Assembly (NCBI RefSeq): GCF_023721715.1
Contig: NZ_JAMDLG010000017.1
Location: forward strand, 1-64,000
Source: Parasegetibacter sp. NRK P23
Lineage (GTDB): Bacteria; Bacteroidota; Bacteroidia; Chitinophagales; Chitinophagaceae
Direction: 5' to 3'
Length of the DNA stretch: 64,000 bases
How positions within the stretch are numbered: the first letter of the stretch is position 1; each line of letters begins with the position of its first letter. Shown piece by piece: positions 1 through 7,399 of this stretch. The notes below the pieces were generated by a model that saw only the letters and a program-made list of their open reading frames with translations, was not told the DNA's origin and ran no database searches. Made by a program: the position numbers and the translations under genes.

Positions 1-94
1 TGGCGCTGTTGTTTCCAGTATTTCAAAGATCTTTATTCCTTAATAATCAATCACTTATCTCACTTTTATACCACCATATCTTTCGATCGGGTTG
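1..94 (-). promoter_or_regulatory. Probable rRNA operon leader, transcribed leftward out of the window
   Basis: Read on the minus strand, the last bases before the left edge contain a GATCTTTGAAATACTGG-like element followed by an AAACAACAGCG tract. This resembles the leader just upstream of 16S rRNA in Bacteroidota, where a conserved TTCTTTGA-type box acts as a transcription or processing signal. The three strong tandem promoters behind it fit an rRNA operon. The rRNA gene itself lies outside the window, so this is inferred from the leader and promoters only. Confidence 0.55.
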
Positions 95-127
95 CAAAGG
101 TAAGCGGCTTTCTTCATTCAACCAAAA
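95..127 (-). promoter_or_regulatory. Bacteroidota promoter, most downstream of three
   Basis: On the minus strand, a TTTTGG element (122-127) and a TACCTTTG -7 element (95-102) are about 20 nt apart, matching the TTTG/TAnnTTTG consensus of the Bacteroidota housekeeping sigma factor. It is the promoter nearest the left edge in a set of three with the same layout. Confidence 0.7.
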
Positions 128-219
128 TTAATTTTGAAGTTTTTTTTCAGCCTTAATTTTCGATGATTTTTTGAAGCCTGTAAGAGAAGAACTACTGTGC
201 TTTTTTCAAAAGCGGATTG

Positions 220-253
220 CAAAGATAAGGCAAGTTTTAATCAAGTTCCAAAA
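220..253 (-). promoter_or_regulatory. Bacteroidota promoter, middle of three
   Basis: On the minus strand, TTTTGG (248-253) and TATCTTTG (220-227) are separated by about 20 nt, a full consensus match. It lies about 125 nt upstream of the previous promoter and points the same way. Confidence 0.72.
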
Positions 254-328
254 TTTATTTCGGAATTTTCTTTCCTTTTTTTTCATCCATCTTTCGAAGA
301 GCGTGGTTCGTTTTTCAGAACCGGGCGG

Positions 329-359
329 CAAAGATAAGCGGATTTCTTTTCCTTCCAAA
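329..359 (-). promoter_or_regulatory. Bacteroidota promoter, most upstream of three
   Basis: On the minus strand, TTTG (356-359) and TATCTTTG (329-336) are separated by about 19 nt. With the two promoters at 95-127 and 220-253 it forms a regular tandem array roughly 110-125 nt apart, as expected for a very highly transcribed stable-RNA unit. It starts just beyond the end of truA. Confidence 0.72.
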
Positions 360-404
360 TTTCAGGATGTATTTTTTCAAAGAAAGTTTCCGTAGCTGAA
401 TGTA

Positions 405-440
405 CAAAACACTGAAAGTCCTATCAGATAAGGCTTTCAG
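405..440 (-). terminator. Possible terminator after truA
   Basis: CTGAAAG (412-418) and CTTTCAG (434-440) form a hairpin whose stem can extend inward with a bulge. On the minus strand it is followed by a short, imperfect U-rich run. It sits 15 nt after the truA stop and would separate truA from the stable-RNA promoters. Confidence 0.4.
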
Positions 441-454
441 CACAGTTAACCTTA

Positions 455-1204
455 CTACGGATTTTTAAAGAACCCTTCAGGATAAGCTACTGCCATTAGG
501 AAAAGACCATGTGCGGGCGTAGAGAAATCCGCTTTGGTGCAGTCTAAAGAAAGTATAATCTCATTCAATTCTTCCAATCCAATCTTTCCCCTTCCTACCT
601 GTAACATTGTTCCAACCAATCCACGCACCATTCCACGGAGGAACCTGCTCCCTTTCACACGGTACAACAGGGTATCATTTCCCTGTATCCACTCCGATTC
701 AAACAACTCGCACTGGAAGGTTTTTACCTGGGTGTTGCGCTTGGAAAAAGACTGAAAGTTCCGGTGTGTTTTCAACAAAGCTGCAGCGGCCTGTAACCTG
801 TCCATATCCAACGGATAAGGGAAAAAGTAAGCCCTGTCGTCCAGAAAAGGGTTCTTCTTACTATATATATGATAATGATATTCTCTTGAGACCGCATGAA
901 ACCGGCTATGCGACGATTCGTTCACCGCTAGTATATTCTTTACCACGATATCACGGGGCAAAATAGCATTCACCTTGTACAACACCTGGTCATGGGGTGG
1001 CAGCGGGTCGTCATAATGAAAGAAATTCTGCAGAGCATGTACACCCGCATCGGTTCTCGAGGAACCTGTAAGCTGAAAAGGCCGGCGATGCAGGGTTGAA
1101 AGCGCTTTCTCCACTTCAGCCTGGATGGATCCCGCATTCTCCTGCACCTGGAAACCGCTGTAATGCGTCCCCTTATAGGCTACTTCCACGAAATATCTGC
1201 CCAT
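455..1204 (-). CDS. truA: tRNA pseudouridine(38-40) synthase TruA
   Basis: TruA converts uridines 38-40 of the tRNA anticodon stem-loop to pseudouridine in the cytoplasm. The protein has 249 residues, the usual size. The family signature SSRTDAGVHA holds the catalytic aspartate at about residue 52, and the N-terminus (YFVEVAYKGTHYSGFQ) is the typical first strand of the fold. Later segments such as FLRGMVRGLVGTML are also characteristic. It starts 5 nt after the stop of the upstream DUF4476 gene, so the two are probably co-transcribed. A weak hairpin terminator follows. Identity is secure; the link to its partner gene is positional only. Confidence 0.96.
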   Translation of the reverse strand: MGRYFVEVAYKGTHYSGFQVQENAGSIQAEVEKALSTLHRRPFQLTGSSRTDAGVHALQNFFHYDDPLPPHDQVLYKVNAILPRDIVVKNILAVNESSHSRFHAVSREYHYHIYSKKNPFLDDRAYFFPYPLDMDRLQAAAALLKTHRNFQSFSKRNTQVKTFQCELFESEWIQGNDTLLYRVKGSRFLRGMVRGLVGTMLQVGRGKIGLEELNEIILSLDCTKADFSTPAHGLFLMAVAYPEGFFKNP

Positions 1205-1209
1205 CTGCG

Positions 1210-2688
1210 TTACTTACCCACCAGGGCTTTGAATCGATTGATATAATAGGTCTCTTTCAACAGGTCTTCCAGTGTAGAAAACTGCTCCTTATCCGTTACA
1301 TTACCGTAAGCGGCATCCAGGAAGGCATAGCGTCCCTCCTCTTTCAGGAATAAAGCGGCCAGGTGCCTGATCTGGGCCACCGCGTATTTTTTTCTACGGA
1401 ACTCTTTCCGGGCCACGTCTACCATATCCTCTTCGGTTGTTTCCGCCGCCATTTTTCTCCTGAGCTGGAGCATATCGGACTCAGATGCACCCAGGGGTTT
1501 CACTGCAATGGCGGTATCCACGATCACAACGGCCGTGTCAACAATTTCCTGCACGGTACTGTCTGTTGTGGCTTCCGCATCTACAATGGCCATAACAGAA
1601 TCAACTATTACATCTTCGGCATCACCGCCTTTGGCACTGGCGGAATCCGTTTCAGCCTGTATTTTAACGGTAGAGTCCGCGTTATTTTTACCGGTTCCTT
1701 CTCCATTTTTCAATGAGAAATCCAGGAACGACACTGCTTCTTTCTTCGCTGAAGTCTGTTTTACTTCTTCTTTAACGGGCGCATCCAATCCATCCTGTGG
1801 AATGAAAACTTTAATGGTATCTCTTTTCCCATCAGAATACTCATCTATAAATATGCCCATATGGCCGGAATCCAGCTTAGTCATGCTTTTTTTCACCACA
1901 TTGCTTTTCAATGAAACCGGTGTGACTTTCACCTCTTCCGTTTTTTCCTCCTTCTTCTCCAGTATTTTAACCTGTTCCTTATCAGATTGAACCACTACTT
2001 GTGCACTATCAACAGATACACTATTTTCTGCAGCCAGATCTGTTTTCACTACTGCATCCTCATTCTTTTCAACTGCTACTTTATCAGGAAGCGAAGATTC
2101 TTTCACTAAAACCGCCGAATCAACTTTTGGCTGCGCTTGCTGCACCACTTCCTGCTTCACCGCCGCTTTCTTCACCACCGGTACTTCAGGTTTTATCCGG
2201 ATGGAAGGATCATCTACCACCATTGCCAACCGGTCGATAAATCCACCAGGCCGCGCCATTTTTCCACCAGTATTCCCAGGCAGCGTATCCGTTTTGCCCT
2301 CAACAGACTCTTCTGCCATATTCCCGCCCTGCTTTACAGCGTCCGCACTACCGGAATAAGTTACCGCAAGGGTTTGAAGGTTAAACAAACCCCACCCTTT
2401 TTCACCGAAATTCTTCAGCACCACGCCCTGATCTTTTCCCCCGGAACTGTATGCGAACGCCTGCTCGGGTACTTCTCCCTTCGGAAAACCCATGCGAAAT
2501 TCCACCACGGCATCCGTCAGATCGGGCACTACCAGGTGGCCATGCACACTTGAGCTGAGTACTTCCGCCCCCTTCTTAACATAAAAAGGTTGACCGTTAT
2601 CGGTTTGTATGTAAAGAAAATTCTTTTGCTGAGCCGTTGCAGACAACGTTAACCCGGTAAGAAGAATGATCCCGTTGAGTTTGTTCAT
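1210..2688 (-). CDS. Secreted DUF4476 domain protein with long disordered linker
   Basis: A 492-residue exported protein. An N-terminal signal peptide ends near TLSATAQQ. Residues of about 20-120 form a compact N-terminal domain. Residues of about 150-400 are a low-complexity linker rich in Lys, Glu, Val, Thr and Ala with many VDTAV/VDSA-like repeats, probably disordered. The last 80 or so residues (from about TTEEDMVDVARKEF) match the DUF4476 pattern seen at the C-terminus of many Bacteroidota envelope proteins. The function is unknown. It precedes truA by 5 nt and is divergent from the M1 peptidase gene. A consensus -7 element lies about 35 nt upstream of the start. Confidence 0.8.
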   Translation of the reverse strand: MNKLNGIILLTGLTLSATAQQKNFLYIQTDNGQPFYVKKGAEVLSSSVHGHLVVPDLTDAVVEFRMGFPKGEVPEQAFAYSSGGKDQGVVLKNFGEKGWGLFNLQTLAVTYSGSADAVKQGGNMAEESVEGKTDTLPGNTGGKMARPGGFIDRLAMVVDDPSIRIKPEVPVVKKAAVKQEVVQQAQPKVDSAVLVKESSLPDKVAVEKNEDAVVKTDLAAENSVSVDSAQVVVQSDKEQVKILEKKEEKTEEVKVTPVSLKSNVVKKSMTKLDSGHMGIFIDEYSDGKRDTIKVFIPQDGLDAPVKEEVKQTSAKKEAVSFLDFSLKNGEGTGKNNADSTVKIQAETDSASAKGGDAEDVIVDSVMAIVDAEATTDSTVQEIVDTAVVIVDTAIAVKPLGASESDMLQLRRKMAAETTEEDMVDVARKEFRRKKYAVAQIRHLAALFLKEEGRYAFLDAAYGNVTDKEQFSTLEDLLKETYYINRFKALVGK

Positions 2689-2721
2689 ATAAAAATTCCT
2701 TCGTTCGCAGTGAAATTACCA

Positions 2722-2729
2722 CAAAGCTA
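2722..2729 (-). promoter_or_regulatory. Candidate -7 promoter element for the DUF4476-truA unit
   Basis: TAGCTTTG on the minus strand matches TAnnTTTG exactly and lies about 35 nt upstream of the start at 2688. I see no clear TTTG -33 element at the usual distance. Confidence 0.4.
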
Positions 2730-2813
2730 TCTGAAATGCGGCTACCATTTAACATTTACAGCAGGTTTTGTGGACTATTTTTAAGTACATTCGGCGCACT
2801 TTAACGCATTATT

Positions 2814-5309
2814 ATGAGACGATTACCGATTATCTGCGCCCTCCTGGCCACCTCTTTTTGCGCCATGGCACAGGGCCCTGAAGAGAACCAACAGAACGAT
2901 ACCTGGAAAAAAATGTACCGTGCCAGCGCTACGCTGGAGCACGACCTGGTACACACTAAACTGGATGCCAGCTTCGATTTCCCCGCCAGTCAAATGAAGG
3001 GAAAAGTGTGGATCACGCTGCATCCCCACTTTTACACATCCGACAAAGTTGTGCTGGACGCGAAAGGCATGGACATCCATTCCGTGAGCATCGTGAAAGG
3101 TAGCAGCAAAAAGAAAGCCACGTATGAATACGATGGTCTGGAACTTTCCATTCAACTGGACAAAGCTTACAAAGGTGGCGAAGATTATACCTTATATATA
3201 GAGTACACCGCGAAACCAAACGAATTCAAAACGAAAGGCAGCGCAGCCATCACAGATGCAAAAGGCCTGTATTTCATTAATCCGGAAGGGAAAGAGGACA
3301 AGCCAACGCAAATCTGGACACAGGGCGAAACAGAAGCCACCAGCGTATGGTGCCCCACGATCGACCGCCCCAACCAGAAAACGACACAGGAGATCGCCAT
3401 GACCGTTCCGGCGAAGTTCATCACGCTTTCCAACGGCAAACTGGCTTCGCAGAAGAAGAACAGCGACGGCACCCGCACCGATACCTGGAAAATGGAGCAA
3501 CCCCACGCCCCTTACCTCTTCTTTATGGGTGTAGGTGATTACGCCGTGGTGAAAGATGTGTACAAAGGAAAAGAAGTGAGCTATTATTTAGAACCAGAAT
3601 ACGCCCCCTTCGCCAAAAAGATATTCGGTGATACCCCCGAAATGATGGCGTTTTTTTCACGGATCCTGGGTGTGGAATATCCCTGGGTGAAATACGCGCA
3701 GATCACGGCACGCGATTATGTAAGCGGCGCCATGGAAAACACCACCGCCACCCTGCACGGTGAATCCGCCCAGCAGAACGGACGCGAACTGGTGGATGGC
3801 AACCGTTGGGAAAGCACCATCGCCCACGAACTTTTTCACCACTGGTTCGGTGATCTCGTAACGGCGGAAAGCTGGAGCAACCTCACCGTGAATGAGTCAT
3901 TCGCCAACTACAGCGAATATTTATGGTACGAATACAAATACGGTAAGGACAAGGCCGACGACCATAACCTGGAAGATATGACGGGCTATCTCTTGAGCCA
4001 AAGCGAACAAAAGGACCTCGTGCGCTTTTACTACCGCGACAAAGAAGACATGTTTGATGCCGTGAGCTACAACAAAGGCGGCCGCATCCTGCACATGCTC
4101 CGGAACTATATCGGAGACAGCGCATTCTTCCGCTCCCTCAGCACTTACCTCAACGCGAACAAGTTCAAGGCCGCGGAAGCACACCAGTTGCGCCTCGCCA
4201 TGGAAGAAGTAAGCGGCAAGGACCTGAACTGGTTCTTTAACCAGTGGTATTTCGGTGCTGGTCATCCCAAACTTGACATCAGCTATGTGTATGATGATAA
4301 TGCCAAAAAAGCGAGCGTCATCGTTCAGCAAACTCAGAAAGACAAGCTGTTCTTCCTGCCCATCGCTATTGATGTGTATGAAAAAGGAAAGGCAACACGT
4401 TACCAGGTGAACCTCTCCGCCAAAGCCGACACCTTCAGTTTCAGCTACCAGTCGAAGCCCGAACACATTAACGTGGACGCCGACAAAATGCTGCTCTGCG
4501 AAAAGAAAGACAATAAAGGTGATGCCGGTTTCCGCGCCCAGTTTATGAGCGCTAAAAACTATATGGACCGCAAAGAGGCCATCGATCACTTCCTGCAGAA
4601 CCGCTCTTCTGAACTGTCGAAAGAAGTACTGGCTAAGGCGTTGAAAGATCCTTTCTATGGACTCCGCAAATATGTGCTGGATGAAATGAAGGAGAAAAAA
4701 ATGAATCCCGCAGCCTATGAACAGGATATCTTTAAACTGGCCGTGGAAGATAAATCCGCGCCTGTCCGTGCTTCCGCCCTCTCTATTCTTGCCGGACTTA
4801 AAAAATCAGAATACGAAGGGCTGTTCAGGAAAGCCCTGAAAGATTCATCTTACTCTGTTGCCGGAGAAGCCCTGGAAGGACTGCAATTCCTGAACCTGGA
4901 AGCGGCCAAAGAAGAAGCGAAAAAACAAAGTGGCGACGCGAAAGGGAAACTTGCCGCCGTAGTATCCGACATCTTCATCAAATACGGCACTGCCGCTGAT
5001 TTTGATTTTGTGGCCAAAGCCTATGCCGGAATGCCCGCGAACCAGCAAAAGTTCGATCTCACTCCCCGCTTCTGCGATTACCTGGGTACCATTGCTGAAA
5101 CCGCTAAAGTGAAAAAAGGCGTAGATGCCGTGGTGGCTTTCAGGGATATGCTGCCCGAGTCCTTAGACTTTGTGAAGAATTTGATGAACGGATACCTCAA
5201 AACAATCGTGACCAAGAAAGAAAAACTGAAAACTGGAGCCGATGCTGCAGCGATTCAGGAACAGATTGATTATGTGAACGGGAAGATTGCGGGTAAGAAA
5301 GGGTTTTAG
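2814..5309 (+). CDS. M1 family zinc aminopeptidase
   Basis: An 831-residue exported metallopeptidase that removes N-terminal residues from peptides, probably in the periplasm. A signal peptide ends near CAMAQ. Domains follow the M1 order: an N-terminal beta saddle, then a catalytic domain with the exopeptidase motif GAMEN at residues 305-309 and zinc ligands H338, H342 and E361 in HELFHH...NESF. The C-terminal part, after about residue 600, contains alpha-helical HEAT-like repeats. All catalytic residues expected for the family are present, so the enzyme should be active. It is a single-gene unit, divergent from the DUF4476 gene, and a strong bidirectional terminator lies about 220 nt beyond its stop. 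Confidence 0.93.
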   Translation: MRRLPIICALLATSFCAMAQGPEENQQNDTWKKMYRASATLEHDLVHTKLDASFDFPASQMKGKVWITLHPHFYTSDKVVLDAKGMDIHSVSIVKGSSKKKATYEYDGLELSIQLDKAYKGGEDYTLYIEYTAKPNEFKTKGSAAITDAKGLYFINPEGKEDKPTQIWTQGETEATSVWCPTIDRPNQKTTQEIAMTVPAKFITLSNGKLASQKKNSDGTRTDTWKMEQPHAPYLFFMGVGDYAVVKDVYKGKEVSYYLEPEYAPFAKKIFGDTPEMMAFFSRILGVEYPWVKYAQITARDYVSGAMENTTATLHGESAQQNGRELVDGNRWESTIAHELFHHWFGDLVTAESWSNLTVNESFANYSEYLWYEYKYGKDKADDHNLEDMTGYLLSQSEQKDLVRFYYRDKEDMFDAVSYNKGGRILHMLRNYIGDSAFFRSLSTYLNANKFKAAEAHQLRLAMEEVSGKDLNWFFNQWYFGAGHPKLDISYVYDDNAKKASVIVQQTQKDKLFFLPIAIDVYEKGKATRYQVNLSAKADTFSFSYQSKPEHINVDADKMLLCEKKDNKGDAGFRAQFMSAKNYMDRKEAIDHFLQNRSSELSKEVLAKALKDPFYGLRKYVLDEMKEKKMNPAAYEQDIFKLAVEDKSAPVRASALSILAGLKKSEYEGLFRKALKDSSYSVAGEALEGLQFLNLEAAKEEAKKQSGDAKGKLAAVVSDIFIKYGTAADFDFVAKAYAGMPANQQKFDLTPRFCDYLGTIAETAKVKKGVDAVVAFRDMLPESLDFVKNLMNGYLKTIVTKKEKLKTGADAAAIQEQIDYVNGKIAGKKGF

Positions 5310-5328
5310 TGACAAAAGGAAGGAAGTA

Positions 5329-5354
5329 TTTCACGCGATTGCTTCGTACCTCGC
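5329..5354 (+). repeat. Left arm of a 26-bp perfect inverted repeat
   Basis: These 26 bases are the exact reverse complement of 5783-5808. The core reads CACGCGATTGCTTCGTACC. The sequence style (CGCG, GCTTCG) resembles the dispersed intergenic repeats near 33 and 35 kb. Confidence 0.85.
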
Positions 5355-5530
5355 GGGAACAAGGACGCAAGGAGTAAGGAGTGGTTGTTTGGCTGATTAC
5401 TTATAGAGGGATGAAGAAAATATGTTTTTATCTCTCGCCACGACGCAGCGACGCCACGGATTCATGAGAAAGCAGTTTTGCAGAAAGCTGGCAGAAGAAC
5501 TAATTTACTTTTATGCCTGACCTGTAATAA

Positions 5531-5571
5531 TAAAAAGGGATGTATCACAAAGTTTGATACATCCCTTTTTA
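5531..5571. terminator. Strong bidirectional rho-independent terminator
   Basis: A perfect 17-bp stem (5531-5547 with 5555-5571) encloses a 7-nt loop. The stem ends in A runs on one side and T runs on the other, so it works in both directions. It lies between the convergent M1 peptidase and glycerophosphodiesterase genes, about 220-240 nt from each stop. Confidence 0.88.
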
Positions 5572-5782
5572 GTTTAACTATAATGAAACCTTGTTATTAG
5601 ATGTGCTCATTTCAATTCAGGAAATCTGGTGATCCATAGAGGAAGAGTACTAACTTTTTTAAGCGTTTCTATATGTTATCCCAACAACTAATCTACTTCC
5701 ATAATAACCACATACACCTTCCCAAATCATACATCTTCCAAATCATAAGAAGGAAATTGAATCGTGCTCTAACGTTGCGCCT

Positions 5783-5808
5783 GCGAGGTACGAAGCAATC
5801 GCGTGAAA
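5783..5808 (-). repeat. Right arm of a 26-bp perfect inverted repeat
   Basis: These 26 bases are the exact reverse complement of 5329-5354. The arm ends 4 nt before the stop codon of the glycerophosphodiesterase gene. Its distance from the left arm (about 430 nt) makes it a paired repeat, not a local terminator. Confidence 0.85.
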
Positions 5809-5811
5809 AAA

Positions 5812-6726
5812 TCACAACATCCCAAACAAATCCGGATAATCCGTAATAATCCCATCTACCCCCAATGTCTTCAACGCCCTGATCTCCTCTAATGTATTCG
5901 GCGTCCATGGGACAATCTTCATTCCTAAGGCATGGCACTCACTAACGAGCGCCGCCGTTACCATTTTGTAATTGGGGCTGTAAATAAACGGCGTGAACCC
6001 CAGTGTTTTTAATTGCTCGCTCAGGGTTCTTTTCTCCTTCGCATCCACGAGATAAGACGTTTTGATGCCCGGGTATTTTCTATTCACCACCTGGATGGTA
6101 CGGATATCGAATGACTGGATCACAGTTCTGTTGGCGATGCCTTTCTTTTTCAGGACGGCCACCAGTAAATCGGTGAACTCCTCCGGCAACGGGTGGTGGG
6201 TTCCATCCTTTCCGGCCTGGGTCTTGGTTTCGATGTTGTACCAGAGCGGTGCGTGCCCCTTTTCTGCGGCATAACTTTCCGAAGCGGTAACCAGGTCTTC
6301 CAGCAAAGGCTTGTGTACCTCCATTTTCTCCTGGCGGGGGAAGCCGGGGTGAGGTTTCGAGCCCACATCATATTTTATGATGCTGTCATAATTCATGGTA
6401 TAGAGCGCCCGGGAGAACGCATCTTCTTTCGTCATGGTCTTCCCTTCGGGCGTAAGACAAAAATCCTGGTGGAAGTAGGTATCGTGCGACACCACTACTT
6501 TTTTATCCTTTGAAATCACCACATCCATCTCCAAAGTGGTAACCCCCATATCGATGGCTTTCTTCATGGCGGGGATGGTATTTTCCGGCATCAGCCCTCT
6601 GGCACCACGGTGTCCTTCGGCGGAAAAAGACGGAAAGGGAATGGAGGAAACCACGCTACTTTTGGGTGTCTTACACGCAATAGCGGTAGTGAATAACGCT
6701 ATCCCAACAAAACATACATTTTTCAT
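5812..6726 (-). CDS. Glycerophosphodiester phosphodiesterase lipoprotein
   Basis: GDPD-family enzyme that would hydrolyse glycerophosphodiesters to glycerol-3-phosphate and an alcohol. The start at 6726 gives 304 residues with a lipoprotein signal (lipobox TAIAC, Cys18), so the enzyme is envelope-anchored. The start codon overlaps the stop of the upstream SGNH gene as ATGA, which favours it over a start 12 codons further upstream. Catalytic signatures are present: HRGARG with H39, PENT with E48, E66 and D68 in TLEMD, and H81-D82 in VVSHD. It is the last gene of the PLD-MPE-SGNH-GDPD unit. With glpT and glpD nearby, its product would be imported and oxidised (inference). Confidence 0.93.
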   Translation of the reverse strand: MKNVCFVGIALFTTAIACKTPKSSVVSSIPFPSFSAEGHRGARGLMPENTIPAMKKAIDMGVTTLEMDVVISKDKKVVVSHDTYFHQDFCLTPEGKTMTKEDAFSRALYTMNYDSIIKYDVGSKPHPGFPRQEKMEVHKPLLEDLVTASESYAAEKGHAPLWYNIETKTQAGKDGTHHPLPEEFTDLLVAVLKKKGIANRTVIQSFDIRTIQVVNRKYPGIKTSYLVDAKEKRTLSEQLKTLGFTPFIYSPNYKMVTAALVSECHALGMKIVPWTPNTLEEIRALKTLGVDGIITDYPDLFGML

Positions 6727-7394
6727 TTCAGGTAATTTCCGGCTTTGAGGATGTTCCTCCAATGCAGGTATCCTGCTGCGGTGAGGTGTAATCCATCGTA
6801 AGTAAATTCTTTCTTCAGTTTCCCCTTTTCGTCCTGGAACGCGGTGTTGAGGTCGATGAGTGTGGCGCCTTCTTCGGCTGCCAGTTGTTTCATTGCAGCA
6901 TTCACTGCTGCGATATGCTCATCTTTATTGTAATGATTGGGAAACTTCGTGAAGTCGTTGTTTACGGGAAGAATGGTTTGCAGGTATATTTTAGTACGCG
7001 GACTTCCTTTCTTAATACGCTCCACCATTTTCCGGTGGTTGGCGATTATGCAGCTGTCCGGGATATTCCTTGAGATATCATTGACCCCGATTAAAATAAA
7101 TACTTTGGCCGGCTGTCCTTCTATCACTTCATCCAGTCTTTCCAATACACCATAGGTAATATCACCGCTGATGCCCCTGTTTTTTGCCCGTGGTTCACTG
7201 AGCAGTTCGTTCCAGTCGGAGCCATCGGTGATGCTGTTTCCCAGGAACACGATATCTTTTTTGCTATCGGGATAGGATTTGAACTGAGCCACTTTCAATT
7301 CAAAGTTGGCGGGCCGGTGGGTGCTGTCCCATTTGACCTGTGCAGATGCATTCAAAGTGGCGAATGTAGCGAGGGCGAAGCAAATCTTTTTCAT
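6723..7394 (-). CDS. Secreted SGNH/GDSL-family esterase
   Basis: A 223-residue exported hydrolase with a signal peptide ending near NASAQ. It carries the SGNH blocks: block I FLGNSITDG with Ser54, block II RGISGD with its Gly, block III GVND with Asn105, and block V DGLH with Asp200 and His203. The family contains lipases, lysophospholipases, platelet-activating-factor acetylhydrolase-like enzymes and carbohydrate esterases, so the substrate cannot be set from sequence. The neighbours suggest removal of acyl or acetyl groups from glycerol-phosphate-containing molecules (inference). It follows the metallophosphoesterase gene by 5 nt and overlaps the GDPD gene by 4 nt. Confidence 0.9.
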   Translation of the reverse strand: MKKICFALATFATLNASAQVKWDSTHRPANFELKVAQFKSYPDSKKDIVFLGNSITDGSDWNELLSEPRAKNRGISGDITYGVLERLDEVIEGQPAKVFILIGVNDISRNIPDSCIIANHRKMVERIKKGSPRTKIYLQTILPVNNDFTKFPNHYNKDEHIAAVNAAMKQLAAEEGATLIDLNTAFQDEKGKLKKEFTYDGLHLTAAGYLHWRNILKAGNYLK

Positions 7395-7399
7395 AAAAT

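Larger units (their letters stand above)
5310..5811. other. Intergenic region without a supported gene
   Basis: This 502-nt stretch lies between convergent genes. It contains a perfect 26-bp inverted repeat near its two ends (5329-5354 and 5783-5808), a short partial copy of the dispersed repeat found at 33.2-35.2 kb (5356-5372), and a strong bidirectional terminator (5531-5571). I see no convincing coding sequence in it. Confidence 0.7.

Noticed and set aside
171-395. A short + strand reading frame of 74 codons across the promoter region
   Set aside because: It overlaps the three consensus minus-strand promoters, has a biased Phe/Lys-rich composition typical of AT-rich non-coding DNA, and no ribosome binding site or family match.
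2766-2793. TTTTG and TACATTCG as a promoter for the M1 peptidase gene
   Set aside because: The spacing is about 15 nt and the -7 element differs from consensus, so I did not call it.
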